Source: Anaerolineaceae bacterium UBA4781 (lineage in GTDB: Bacteria > Chloroflexota > Anaerolineae > Anaerolineales > Anaerolineaceae). Taken from it: 21,213 nucleotides of DNA. The stretch is from the NCBI GenBank assembly GCA_002403105.1, contig DHHD01000021.1, forward strand, positions 1 through 21,213, written 5' to 3'. Shown here piece after piece: positions 1 through 8,699 of the stretch. Under the pieces are notes generated by a model. That model was not told the origin of the DNA. It made no database searches and saw only the letters and a list, made by a program, of their open reading frames with translations. Made by a program: the position numbers and the translations under genes. The first letter of the stretch is position 1. Each line of letters opens with the position of its first letter.

Positions 1-1
1 T

Positions 2-1186
2 GCGAATGTGCACGAATATGCGCCGGTGGGCTGTTTGGAAAATACCATGGTCGGTAATGATCGTTCGGGTACTGTGGATGCCAATCTTAACCTGTTGAAA
101 GCGGTGGAACTGACCATGACCGGTGGATATGATCTCAATCCGTATGTGGATGGAATGAGCGGGAAAACTGAAAAACAGCAACGCTGGGGAACGGATACCG
201 GGGATGTAACCGAGTTTAAAAACTGGGAAGAATTTTGGGATGCTTATGTCCACCAGACACGATCCATTATCCACCGCATTGTCGAACTGTATGAACTAAC
301 AGAAGCCAATCGTGCAAAATATTCCCCTACACCTTACCTTTCCTGCCTGGTACGTGGCTGTGCGGAAAAGGGGAAGGACGTTACCCAGGGTGGAGCGGAA
401 TTGAATTTTGTGACCATCGAAGCCGTCACTTATGCCACTACGGTGGATTCTCTGCTGGCAGTAAAATACCTTGTTTTTGATGAGAAAGTATGCACTATAG
501 CTGAATTACTGCAAGCTTTGAAAGACAATTGGGTAGGGCATGAAGTGCTGCAAGCACGTGCTGTGAATAAAGCCCCGAAATATGGGCGGGATGACGATTC
601 TGCCGATAGAATGGCAAAAGCTGTAATGGATATGTGGACCGAAGAGACCTGGCACTATAAGACCAAATCCACCGGCAGACAATTCCGACCGGGTATGTTG
701 AGCTGGAACTACTGGGTGGCTGATAGCAATTTATTAGCTGCCAGCCCGGATGGACGTGCCAAGGGCAAGTTCCTTTCCAATGCGCTGTGCCCTTCCAATG
801 GAGCGGATAGTAAAGGACCGACTGCCAATGTTAATTCGGTAGGGAAGGTACTGGGTGGAAAAGCAAGTAATGGTCAGGGAGATTGGGAAGAATATCTCAA
901 CTGCCTGCCCAACGGCGGAAGCCATACCATGACCTTCAACCCATCACTGGTGCGTGATGCAGAACATCGAGCAAAATTCAAAGGCTTTTTGCGCGGATAT
1001 ATCGAAAATGGTGGTTCTGCTCTGCAGATCAATATGATTGACGCCGATACGCTGCGCGATGCTCAACAGCATCCTGAGAATTATAAATACCTGCTGGTGC
1101 GCGTGACCGGATACAACGCCTATTTCACAAGCATTGGCAAAGAACTGCAGGATGAGATCATCGCTCGCGAAACGCATCGTTTATAA
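2..1186 (+). CDS. Glycyl radical enzyme, C-terminal half (partial, 5' end outside window)
   Basis: The reading frame is open from the first complete codon at base 2, so the gene starts upstream of the window; about 394 residues of an expected 800 or so are visible. The active-site thiyl Cys is at bases 32-34 in the context APVGCLE. The radical-bearing Gly is at 1109-1111 in RVTGYNAYF, close to the C-terminus as the family requires. The pairing of these two motifs, plus an activase 17 bases downstream, makes the family secure. Members abstract a substrate hydrogen through a Cys thiyl radical and are destroyed by oxygen. The substrate is not clear. The CxE arrangement at the active site occurs in dehydratases/lyases and in arylacetate decarboxylases, but the Pro that usually follows GCVE in the eliminases is Asn here. 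It is not a classical pyruvate formate-lyase, which has two adjacent Cys. Confidence 0.93.
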   Translation, partial: ANVHEYAPVGCLENTMVGNDRSGTVDANLNLLKAVELTMTGGYDLNPYVDGMSGKTEKQQRWGTDTGDVTEFKNWEEFWDAYVHQTRSIIHRIVELYELTEANRAKYSPTPYLSCLVRGCAEKGKDVTQGGAELNFVTIEAVTYATTVDSLLAVKYLVFDEKVCTIAELLQALKDNWVGHEVLQARAVNKAPKYGRDDDSADRMAKAVMDMWTEETWHYKTKSTGRQFRPGMLSWNYWVADSNLLAASPDGRAKGKFLSNALCPSNGADSKGPTANVNSVGKVLGGKASNGQGDWEEYLNCLPNGGSHTMTFNPSLVRDAEHRAKFKGFLRGYIENGGSALQINMIDADTLRDAQQHPENYKYLLVRVTGYNAYFTSIGKELQDEIIARETHRL

Positions 1187-1203
1187 GGGAAAAGGGGATA
1201 AGG

Positions 1204-2175
1204 ATGATGGAACATGACACTCTAACCGCGAATTATCTTCATTTGCAGAGGCTTTCCACAGAAGATGGGCCGGGCATTCGCACCACGATCTTTCTGAAGG
1301 GTTGCACTTTACGCTGCGCTTGGTGCCATAACCCGGAAAGTATGATTACAAAACCCCATTTACAGTGGCTTTCCCACCTGTGCATTGGCTGTAAAACCTG
1401 TGTTCTTTCCTGCCCGGGTGGCTGCATTTCCATGGAAAATGGTAAATTGCGTATAGATAGCAGTATTTGCGTGCTGTGTGGGAAATGTGCCGAAGATTGC
1501 CCTGCCAATGCTTTGGAATTGTTGGGAAAGCAGATACATGTGAAAGAGTTAAGCGAAGAATTGTTAAAAGACAGTGTATTTTTCACACAGTCCGGTGGGG
1601 GAGTAACCTTCTCCGGCGGGGAACCAGCCCTGCAACCTGATTTTTGTGCTGCATTGATGAAGATTCTAAAGGAACAGAATATTCATACTGCCCTGGATAC
1701 CTGTGGACTGGTTCCGCAAAGCAATCTGGAGATGATCCTGCCGTACACCGATCTGGTCATGTACGATCTCAAACTGATGGATGCCCAGCAGCATCAACAA
1801 TTTACGGGCGCCAGCAACGAACGGATCTTGGAAAATCTACTCTGGTTGGCGCAGGTCATGCGGAAAAGATCGCAAAAGCTGACATTATGGATCCGCACTC
1901 CACTAATTCCCAATGCTACTGCATCGAAAGAGAACGTACAGGCAATTGCCAATTTTTTGAATCAGAATCTAACCGATCTGGTGGAACGCTGGGAATTGTG
2001 TGCCTTCAACAACCTGTGCCGGGATAAATATGTTCGACTTGGAATGGACTGGGAATATCGCGATCAAGCACTTATGAACCGGGAAGAACTGGATGATTGC
2101 CAGCAATGGGCCAGGCAGGTTTATCACAAACCCAACACAGTGAATGTGACGGGTGCTGCCCGTGTAGAAGAATAA
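1204..2175 (+). CDS. Glycyl radical enzyme activase (radical SAM, with two extra 4Fe-4S clusters)
   Basis: This 323-residue protein installs the glycyl radical on the enzyme encoded just upstream, using S-adenosylmethionine. The radical SAM CxxxCxxC motif is C34, C38, C41 (CTLRCAWC). A ferredoxin-like insert follows with two CxxCxxCxxxC sets: C60/63/66/70 and C89/92/95/99. The SAM-binding stretch SGGEPALQ follows. The ferredoxin insert is typical of activases for non-PFL glycyl radical enzymes (dehydratases, decarboxylases, fumarate-adding enzymes) and absent from classical PflA. The start is ATG 1204 or 1207; AAAGGGG near 1190-1196 is a good ribosome binding site for either. It is separated from the radical enzyme by 17 bases, so the two are surely co-transcribed. 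Confidence 0.95.
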   Translation: MMEHDTLTANYLHLQRLSTEDGPGIRTTIFLKGCTLRCAWCHNPESMITKPHLQWLSHLCIGCKTCVLSCPGGCISMENGKLRIDSSICVLCGKCAEDCPANALELLGKQIHVKELSEELLKDSVFFTQSGGGVTFSGGEPALQPDFCAALMKILKEQNIHTALDTCGLVPQSNLEMILPYTDLVMYDLKLMDAQQHQQFTGASNERILENLLWLAQVMRKRSQKLTLWIRTPLIPNATASKENVQAIANFLNQNLTDLVERWELCAFNNLCRDKYVRLGMDWEYRDQALMNREELDDCQQWARQVYHKPNTVNVTGAARVEE

Positions 2176-2190
2176 AAAAGGATGGAAAAA

Positions 2191-3045
2191 ATGGCTGACA
2201 AAATAAAACTTAATCAAGAATTCACGCAGAACGATATCCGCGATCTGAATGTGGAATTGAAAGTAGGTATGCTGGGTACGGTTACACCGCAGGGTCTGCC
2301 GCATTTGACACTTCTCTCCAGCATTCAACCCTGCGCTCCCAAAGTAGTGACGTGGGGGCAGTTCACCGAGGGCATGAGTAAGCAGTATATCCTCGAGAAT
2401 CCCAAAACCGGATTCTTGATCATGAGTCTGGGGAAAGAAGTATGGCGCGGAAAAGCCATCTATCGTGAAAAACGCAAAAATGGACTGGAATATGATAATT
2501 ACAACAACATGAACATGTTCCGCTACAACGCGTATTTCGGTGTGCATACCGTTTACTATATGGATCTGGTCGAGCTGCACGGACGGCAAGCGCTTCCGAT
2601 GGGAAAAGTGATCAGCGCAGCGGTGGCGACCATGGCAGCACGCATATTGGGAAAGAAAGATAAGAAAGCCACTGCAATCAATACATGGGGGCAGAATCTG
2701 CTGAATAAAGTGGATAATCTAAAATTCCTGGGATATGTGGATGGCGATGGATACCCGCAGATCATCCCGGTGGTACAGCTGCAGGTGTTGGATGCGAACC
2801 ATCTCATCTTTGCGCTGGGTGCGTACGGAGAGGAAATCAAAGCCATTCCACAGGGTGCACAGGTAGCTATGCTGGGAATGAGTTTCGATATGGAAGATGT
2901 GGTCACCCGCGGTACTTATCTGGGGATCCAGCGTGTGGGCGGTGTAAAGTGTGGTGTTCTGGAAGTGGAATGGGTGTACAACCCCATGCCGCCAGCGCCC
3001 GGGCAGATCTATCCGAAATTGGAACTGCAGGAAATCTCTTTCTAA
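2191..3045 (+). CDS. Pyridoxamine 5'-phosphate oxidase-fold (flavin split-barrel) family protein
   Basis: This 284-residue protein has an N-terminal segment typical of the PNPOx-like FMN-binding split barrel: VGMLGTVTPQGLPHLTLLSS, then a stretch around KTGFLIMSLG. A second segment from about residue 175 repeats the pattern (FLGYVDGDGYPQIIPVVQLQV), suggesting a duplicated or two-domain barrel. Members bind FMN, F420, heme or PLP-like ligands and usually carry out redox chemistry; the substrate here is unknown. ATG 2191 is preferred over ATG 2182 because the purine run AAAAGG abuts 2182 with no spacer, while AAGG sits at a suitable distance from 2191. It follows the activase stop by 15 bases and is therefore the third gene of the glycyl radical operon, which suggests a role in the same pathway. 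No signal peptide is seen. Confidence 0.7.
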   Translation: MADKIKLNQEFTQNDIRDLNVELKVGMLGTVTPQGLPHLTLLSSIQPCAPKVVTWGQFTEGMSKQYILENPKTGFLIMSLGKEVWRGKAIYREKRKNGLEYDNYNNMNMFRYNAYFGVHTVYYMDLVELHGRQALPMGKVISAAVATMAARILGKKDKKATAINTWGQNLLNKVDNLKFLGYVDGDGYPQIIPVVQLQVLDANHLIFALGAYGEEIKAIPQGAQVAMLGMSFDMEDVVTRGTYLGIQRVGGVKCGVLEVEWVYNPMPPAPGQIYPKLELQEISF

Positions 3046-3119
3046 AATATTGCAGATTCTGTTTTGAATTCCATACCTATGATCTTATAATTAACCCTGT
3101 CGTATGGGAGGCTAAGAGG

Positions 3120-5534
3120 ATGAATATTCAAACCATTCTGTCAAAAATGACACTGGAAGAAAAAGCGCGCTTGTGTTCCGGATTGGACAACTGGCGTACC
3201 AAGCCGGTGGAACGCTTGGATATCCCCTCCATCATGGTGGCAGATGGACCGCACGGATTGCGCAAGGAGCAGCCCTCCACCAGCATTCAGGATTTCATGC
3301 CCAGTTACCCCGCAACCTGTTTCCCTACCGCTTCTGCACTGGCATGCAGTTGGGATCGCGAGCTACTTTTTGAAATTGGAAATGCCCTGGCAGAAGAATG
3401 TCTGCAGGAGGGAGTGAGTGTCATCCTCGGTCCGGGAACGAACATCAAGCGCTCTCCATTATGCGGTCGAAATTTTGAATACTTTTCCGAAGATCCCTAT
3501 CTCAGCGGAGAAATGGCTATCCAGCATATTAAAGGAGTGCAAAGTAAGGGAATTGGAACTTCTCTTAAACATTTCGCTGCCAATAATCAGGAATACCGGC
3601 GCATGGCCATCAATGCAGTAGTAGATGAACGGGCATTGCGGGAAATCTACCTCAGTGCTTTTGAAAAAGCAGTGAAAGAAGCGCAGCCGTGGACGGTGAT
3701 GTGCGCATACAATCGCTTGAATGGCTCGTATTGCAGCGAAAACAACCGTTTACTCAATACTATTCTACGAGAAGAGTGGGGTTTCAGCGGATTGGTGATG
3801 TCAGATTGGGGAGCGGTGAATGAGCGTGTGGCTGGATTAACCGCAGGGCTTGATCTGGAAATGCCCGGCGGGAACCCTGAAAATGACACAAAGATCATCC
3901 AGGCTGTTCAAAACAGAGAGCTGGATGAAGCCGTGCTCGATAAAAGTGTTATGCGATTATTGAAATTGATCGAATTGGGGGTGAAAAATAAACAAGTTGA
4001 TTTTCACTACGACCCACAGATCCATCATGCGCTTGCTCGAAAAGTGGCTGCAGAATGCATTGTTCTGTTAAAGAATGAGAGGAATATTCTCCCGCTCAAT
4101 GCGAAACAGAAAATTGCAGTGGTCGGTGATTTTGCAAAGAAACCGCGCTATCAGGGCTACGGCAGTTCTGTGATCAATCCAACCTATCTGAATTGTGCGC
4201 TGGATGAGCTGAAAAAATATGTTTCCAACCTGGAAAACATCATCTATGCGGAAGGATATTTACGCGAGGACTTTGCTGTTCGTCCAGACCTGGTGCAGGC
4301 AGCCTGCGAAGTTGCAAAACAGGCGCAGGTGGTGGTAGTTTTTCTCGGATTGCCTGAAAGTTATGAAACAGAGGGCATCGATCGTGAAGATATGAGGCTG
4401 CCAGAGAATCAAAACCATATCATGCAAGAATTGGTTAAAGCGAATCCTAATATCGTCGTGGTATTGAGCAACGGTTCGCCGGTTGAAATGCCGTGGGTAG
4501 AGAATGTGAAAGGGATCGTTGAAGCCTATTTGAGCGGACAAGCGGGCGGTGGAGCGATAGCGGATGTGCTATTCGGTGCTGTCAATCCCAGCGGCAAGTT
4601 AGCGGAAACCTTCCCGCTGAAACTGGAAGATAACCCTTCTTACCATTATTTTCCGGGCGGTCCACAAAACGTGGAATATAGAGAAAGCATCTATGTGGGA
4701 TACCGTTATTATGATAAAGCAGCTCGTGATGTGCTCTTCCCCTTTGGTCATGGATTGAGCTATACCAGTTTTGCGTACGAGGATTTGAAGGTCAGCAAAA
4801 AGAAGATCGAACCAGGCGAAACAGTAGAAGTGAGCTGCACAATTCGCAATACCGGGAAACGGGAAGGGAAAGAAATCGTTCAATTGTATGTAGGGCGTAC
4901 CGATGCATCCGGATTTTATGCAATTCGGGAATTAAAAGATTTCGCGAAAGTGTTCCTTCGATCCGGAGAAACGAAAAAGGTCTCTTTTCATTTGAATGAA
5001 CGTTCTTTTGCATACTACGATGTGCAGCATAAAACCTGGATGGTTGCTCCCGGCGAATACCAAATTTGGGTGGGCGCTTCTTCAAGAGACCTGAGAACAT
5101 CTCAGATCATCTCGATCGGACAAACGAAAGACGTTAAAAGAGTAAAAGAAACGATTGGTTTCACAGGTTATGCTTCACTTAAAGATAATCGTTTTGATAA
5201 AAACGCTTTTCAAGCCTTGTATGGGAAAGCTTTGCCTGAAAATCAATCTGCAAAACAGAATAAACTCACCCTCAATACTCCTTTGGTGGATTTTCGAAAG
5301 ACCTTTTTTGGAAAGATAATATTCGCGATTCTAAAGAAAGAAATAACACGCCATACCACTTCCACTGTAAATGAAAAGCTCAACGAAAGAATAAAAATGA
5401 GCACGTTGGAAATACCACTGCAAAACCTCACGAATTTCAGTAATGGTTCATTGACTGGAAAAACAGCCAGAGCGCTGGTTCAGCTTGCCAATGGAGAAAT
5501 TGCAGCAGGCATAAAAACTTTCATCACAAAATAG
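3120..5534 (+). CDS. Glycoside hydrolase family 3 beta-glycosidase (beta-glucosidase-like)
   Basis: Hydrolyses beta-linked glucosides or xylosides from non-reducing ends. The 804-residue protein starts at ATG 3120 after GGGAGGCTAAGAGG; no signal peptide, so it is cytoplasmic and acts on imported oligosaccharides or glycosides. The (beta/alpha)8 domain covers about residues 1-290, with GRNFEYFSEDP, KHFAANNQE and the nucleophile Asp229 in MSDWGA. The alpha/beta sandwich domain follows, with a likely acid/base Glu418 in YETEGIDRED and the PSGKLAETFP motif. A fibronectin type III-like domain (REGKEIVQLYVGR) lies at about 570-650. After it comes a C-terminal extension of about 120 residues with no motif I can assign. 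It lies 74 bases after the PNPOx-fold gene without an obvious terminator between, so read-through from the glycyl radical operon is possible. Exact sugar specificity cannot be read from the sequence. Confidence 0.93.
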   Translation: MNIQTILSKMTLEEKARLCSGLDNWRTKPVERLDIPSIMVADGPHGLRKEQPSTSIQDFMPSYPATCFPTASALACSWDRELLFEIGNALAEECLQEGVSVILGPGTNIKRSPLCGRNFEYFSEDPYLSGEMAIQHIKGVQSKGIGTSLKHFAANNQEYRRMAINAVVDERALREIYLSAFEKAVKEAQPWTVMCAYNRLNGSYCSENNRLLNTILREEWGFSGLVMSDWGAVNERVAGLTAGLDLEMPGGNPENDTKIIQAVQNRELDEAVLDKSVMRLLKLIELGVKNKQVDFHYDPQIHHALARKVAAECIVLLKNERNILPLNAKQKIAVVGDFAKKPRYQGYGSSVINPTYLNCALDELKKYVSNLENIIYAEGYLREDFAVRPDLVQAACEVAKQAQVVVVFLGLPESYETEGIDREDMRLPENQNHIMQELVKANPNIVVVLSNGSPVEMPWVENVKGIVEAYLSGQAGGGAIADVLFGAVNPSGKLAETFPLKLEDNPSYHYFPGGPQNVEYRESIYVGYRYYDKAARDVLFPFGHGLSYTSFAYEDLKVSKKKIEPGETVEVSCTIRNTGKREGKEIVQLYVGRTDASGFYAIRELKDFAKVFLRSGETKKVSFHLNERSFAYYDVQHKTWMVAPGEYQIWVGASSRDLRTSQIISIGQTKDVKRVKETIGFTGYASLKDNRFDKNAFQALYGKALPENQSAKQNKLTLNTPLVDFRKTFFGKIIFAILKKEITRHTTSTVNEKLNERIKMSTLEIPLQNLTNFSNGSLTGKTARALVQLANGEIAAGIKTFITK

Positions 5535-5557
5535 AGATCACAATTCAGAAGTGAGCG

Positions 5558-5566
5558 TGATATACT
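5558..5566 (+). promoter_or_regulatory. Putative extended -10 promoter for the DMT transporter gene
   Basis: TGATATACT (TG at 5558-5559, one spacer base, TATACT at 5561-5566) matches an extended -10 element about 48 bases before the transporter start. No good -35 hexamer lies 16-18 bases upstream, which the extended -10 could offset. A short inverted repeat, ATCAC (5537-5541) and GTGAT (5557-5561), flanks it. Confidence 0.35.
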
Positions 5567-5613
5567 CGTTCCATTAAATAAATTCATTCTAGATCAGGAG
5601 AATTCATTCAATC

Positions 5614-6522
5614 ATGCCTGTTGCATTGCTGAGCGGAGGATATGCCATCCTGGCAGCCATTCTATGGGCATTTTCCTCTTTCATGTTGGAAAAAATCGCA
5701 CAAAGCCTTCCACCTAAGGAATTGAACATTATCAAAGGTGCGATCGCTATTGTGCTGCTGGTGGCTACATCCCTGCTGCTGGGGGAAGATTATCATCATT
5801 TGCCCTGGTCCGAAGTCTCCGTGCTGTTTTTAAGTGGAATTATCGGTATTGGATTGGGGGATACTGCTTATTATGCAGGTCTGAAGGATATCGGTTCCCG
5901 TCGAGCACTGCTTTTATTTGCCCTGGCACCCCCCATGACCGCTTTGATCGCATGGATCTTCTTAGGAGAAAGTTTGGATCTGCTTTCCTGGGTGGGTATC
6001 TTCGTTACTGTGGGTGGAGTAGCCTGGGTAGTGACAGAACGCACTCCGCAAGAAAAGATCAAGCATGATCCGAAAATATTGAGAAGGGGTATTCTGCTGG
6101 GTGCACTGGCTTCTCTGGGTCAAGCGGTGGGATTGGTGCTTTCCCGTTCTGCCATGAGCGATGGGGTGATCACATCATTGCAAAGTGCAGCACTGCGATT
6201 AAGTGCCGGAGTACTCTTCACGCTTGGATGGGTATTTGCTAGCAAACAGTCGTTGGGGCAATGGCAAAAATCTGTGGATCGGAAAAAGACCTGGGGCTTA
6301 TTGGTATTGACCGCTTTTATCGGAACCTATATTTGTTTGTGGCTGCAGCAGCTGGCAGTGCAGGGTGCGCCGGCTGGGATCACGCAGACGCTTCTTTCAA
6401 CCAGCCCTATTTTTATTCTCCCTATGGCAGCGTTGCGTGGTGAAAAATTGAGTTGGAGAGCAGTATTGGGAGCGCTCATCTCCATTGTCGGTGTAATGAT
6501 GGTATTTGGGTTAATTGGTTAA
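5614..6522 (+). CDS. DMT-superfamily transporter (EamA/RhaT family)
   Basis: This 302-residue, very hydrophobic protein looks like two repeats of an EamA domain of about five membrane helices each (roughly residues 5-142 and 153-301). Markers are the N-terminal AILWAFSSFMLEK, GDTAYYAGLKDIGSRRA in repeat one and LLSTSPIFILPMAALRGEKLSWRAVLGALISIVGV in repeat two, of which the phrase STSPIF followed by a Glu is typical of the fold. Members export or import amino acids, nucleosides and other small metabolites; the substrate cannot be read here. The start ATG 5614 is preceded by AGGAG at 5596-5600, a somewhat long spacing. The gene is probably monocistronic: its own extended -10 lies upstream and a strong hairpin terminator follows the stop. 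Confidence 0.88.
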   Translation: MPVALLSGGYAILAAILWAFSSFMLEKIAQSLPPKELNIIKGAIAIVLLVATSLLLGEDYHHLPWSEVSVLFLSGIIGIGLGDTAYYAGLKDIGSRRALLLFALAPPMTALIAWIFLGESLDLLSWVGIFVTVGGVAWVVTERTPQEKIKHDPKILRRGILLGALASLGQAVGLVLSRSAMSDGVITSLQSAALRLSAGVLFTLGWVFASKQSLGQWQKSVDRKKTWGLLVLTAFIGTYICLWLQQLAVQGAPAGITQTLLSTSPIFILPMAALRGEKLSWRAVLGALISIVGVMMVFGLIG

Positions 6523-6565
6523 AAAAGATGAACAGTTTGAAAATAAGGCACTTCAAATATTCAAA

Positions 6566-6602
6566 AAGAGTGGGAAGAATCGTTGCTCCCACTCTTCTTT
6601 TT
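6566..6602 (+). terminator. Bidirectional Rho-independent terminator between convergent genes
   Basis: A perfect 10-base stem, AAGAGTGGGA (6566-6575) with TCCCACTCTT (6587-6596), has an 11-base loop and is followed by CTTTTT. On the opposite strand the same hairpin is followed by TTTTTGAA, so it can also end transcription of the epimerase operon arriving from the - strand. Confidence 0.93.
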
Positions 6603-6623
6603 ATGAAAATTCGACAATTACTT

Positions 6624-7661
6624 CTAGAAAAAAATCTTTGCCCATTTCAAGGCTTTTTGTTTCCAGGGCACGCGATGGCTGACGCCTTCTTCACCTGTGA
6701 AATTATCCTTGTTTGCCAGATACCAGCGGTAATTGCGAATCATGGCATCTTTATTTGAATGAAGAGGTGCGAATCCGATTTGGCGCTGGGCTTTTTCAAT
6801 GGACACGAAAGAATCCTTCGATGCGGTCTCGTAGATCCAGGGATAAAGGGGTGAAAGTTTCAAGGCTTCCAGCACTTTCAATGCCGCTACAACAGGTTTG
6901 GCAGGGAAGGGCACAATACGTTTGCCGAATCCGGCGTCATCCAACACTGCCTGGTAATCTTCGCGCATGGTAGTGAATTCCGCTGCGCCAATATTGAAGG
7001 TATCATTGGCTTGTTTTTCGGGCAGCGTCATGCAAGCAAAAATCGCAGAGCATAGATCTTCCACATCTAATAATTGATAGCGGTTCTTTCCATTGCCAAT
7101 ATTGGGGAAATTTTTGCCTTCGGATGCCCACTCATAGAAGATGGCAAATACCCCCAATCTTTCTGGACCGACAAATGATTTAGGGCGGATGATGGGAACA
7201 CACATTCCATTCTTGCGGAATTTTTCGCAAACCGCTTCTGCCTGCACTTTCGCTTCTCCATAAGGACCAACGCCTTGAACAGGGTCAGTCTCGAAAAGCG
7301 GATGGTGATCGGGCACACCATATACGGCTGTTGAAGAAATGTGAATAAAACGCTTTACGCTGTATGCTTTTGCCTGTTCCAATAAATTGCGCGTTCCAAC
7401 CACATCGGTGGTGTAAATATCTTCCGGCGTATACAGCGGCAGCGCAGCGGCGGTATGAATGATGATATCAGCGCCGCTCATGCTCTTACGCACGGCTTCT
7501 TTGTCACGGATGTCACCCTGGGTGAACTCGATCAGGTCCCGTTCAGGATAAATAAAATCAACCAGATCGATACCTGCGATATCTTTGTATCCTTTGGATA
7601 ATAGATACCGCACCAGATTAATGCTCAAAAAACCGCTGATACCACTGATGTAAATCTTCAT
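6624..7661 (-). CDS. NAD-dependent epimerase/dehydratase (extended SDR, nucleotide-sugar type)
   Basis: The 345-residue protein has an N-terminal Rossmann fold (KIYISGISGFLS; the third Gly of the usual GxxGxxG is Ser13). The catalytic residues of the extended SDR class are visible: Ser109/Ser110 in HISSTAVYG and Tyr134-x3-Lys138 (YGEAK). Members epimerise, dehydrate or reduce nucleotide-activated sugars, or oxidise 3-beta-hydroxysteroid-like substrates. An open frame reaches 7682 with a TTG codon, but ATG 7661 is preferred because the Rossmann strand starts right after it and AAGGAAA lies upstream. It is the last gene of a - strand run that begins with the MBOAT gene, 60 bases after the SGNH-like gene, which points to a role in surface polysaccharide or glycolipid making. 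The exact sugar is unknown. Confidence 0.88.
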   Translation of the reverse strand: MKIYISGISGFLSINLVRYLLSKGYKDIAGIDLVDFIYPERDLIEFTQGDIRDKEAVRKSMSGADIIIHTAAALPLYTPEDIYTTDVVGTRNLLEQAKAYSVKRFIHISSTAVYGVPDHHPLFETDPVQGVGPYGEAKVQAEAVCEKFRKNGMCVPIIRPKSFVGPERLGVFAIFYEWASEGKNFPNIGNGKNRYQLLDVEDLCSAIFACMTLPEKQANDTFNIGAAEFTTMREDYQAVLDDAGFGKRIVPFPAKPVVAALKVLEALKLSPLYPWIYETASKDSFVSIEKAQRQIGFAPLHSNKDAMIRNYRWYLANKDNFTGEEGVSHRVPWKQKALKWAKIFF

Positions 7662-7721
7662 ATTTTCATGTTTCCTTTTCAAGATAAATCCGTGCGTGAT
7701 TGTACCGCAAGAAATCCCTTT

Positions 7722-8699
7722 TCATTCAATGAAATATTCAGAGATTTGATCAATGATCCTTTGAGTGTTCAACGCTCGGCCATCAACCGAAAGATGATAC
7801 AGTTTATCGAAGAATAAGCTGCGCGAATACCAGGCTTGATCGGGGTTCCCCAAAACCGGAATGGTCAATTCAGCCCTTAATATTTCATCCATGAGAGATA
7901 ACATTTCCTGTGTTTTTTGATCCCCCGAAGCGGGAGTAGCAGGATACAGCATGACCATTTTTGCGCCACTTTCCGCTATTCTTTCGGAAAATTGATTGAC
8001 GATGTCAATATAGGTGTGCAGGTTGGAATCATCCTGTGCAAAAGAAAGATATAAATGCCCAATTTCCCAGATGGGGTGGATCTTTTCGTGACTGATGATA
8101 TCTCCATATGGATTGAAAGCCGATCGGAAATAGATCTGTTCCTCATTTTCACAAAGAATGCAGCCTTTTTCAATGGAATCTGAAACCATCGTTTTAATGG
8201 CTTGCGTGTATACATAGGGGAATAATTTCAGGAAATAATAATATTCTTGAGGGGAGTTAAAATATTGTAAAAGGTTTGGATTTGCAATGATCGCTTGGAT
8301 AAAAGCAGGACCGATACTCTCATTCGTGTTCAGAATGAGATCATATTCCGGGATGACCAGTACCACATCACCGGATCGGAGGTAGGGCTCGATCATTCCA
8401 AGCATGAAACGCATCCCCAAATTTCCATTCAATCCCATATTGACAACACTATATCCGGTTTGTTGGCTGATCAACTTACTATCGATACCAAAAGCGACGT
8501 TCGAGCCGCCTACAAAGATCAAGCGCGGCGAGTCTGTACTTTCGAGGATGTTTATTTTATCGATCATGGCGGCATAATAGCTATCTTGATAACGTACATG
8601 GATCAGATAAAAAGCAGATAGGTTGATCGATAAAAAGATCAAAACCAGGAATATAAGAGAACGGAATTTCAAGCGGCGCGGTGTATTAGAAGCCGGCAT
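7722..8699 (-). CDS. Membrane-anchored SGNH/DltD-like protein, partner of the MBOAT protein
   Basis: This 325-residue protein has a basic N-terminus and one membrane helix at about residues 13-33, so the rest should be outside the cytoplasmic membrane. An SGNH-type block I is visible as FVGGSNVAFGIDS, with Ser66 as the likely nucleophile, and a block V-like Asp298-x3-His302 (DKLYHL) near the C-terminus. SGNH-fold proteins of this kind (DltD, AlgX/AlgJ, PatB) work with MBOAT proteins to transfer or remove O-acyl groups on surface polymers. The start overlaps the end of the MBOAT gene by 14 bases, a mark of translational coupling, and GGAG lies 8 bases before it. The acceptor polymer is unknown. 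Overall similarity beyond these motifs is weak, so the family call rests on motif and context together. Confidence 0.72.
   Translation of the reverse strand: MPASNTPRRLKFRSLIFLVLIFLSINLSAFYLIHVRYQDSYYAAMIDKINILESTDSPRLIFVGGSNVAFGIDSKLISQQTGYSVVNMGLNGNLGMRFMLGMIEPYLRSGDVVLVIPEYDLILNTNESIGPAFIQAIIANPNLLQYFNSPQEYYYFLKLFPYVYTQAIKTMVSDSIEKGCILCENEEQIYFRSAFNPYGDIISHEKIHPIWEIGHLYLSFAQDDSNLHTYIDIVNQFSERIAESGAKMVMLYPATPASGDQKTQEMLSLMDEILRAELTIPVLGNPDQAWYSRSLFFDKLYHLSVDGRALNTQRIIDQISEYFIE

Noticed and set aside
2..1186. Naming the radical enzyme pyruvate formate-lyase (pflB)
   Set aside because: The active site has a single Cys in GCLE rather than adjacent Cys-Cys, and the activase has the ferredoxin insert absent from classical PflA.
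1239..1586. Open frame of 115 codons on the - strand inside the activase
   Set aside because: Antisense to the cysteine motifs of the activase; composition is what a shadow frame gives.
1969..2589. Long open frame (206 codons) on the - strand
   Set aside because: It lies antisense across the activase end and PNPOx-fold gene, both well supported by motifs and ribosome binding sites; its translation shows no recognisable domain.
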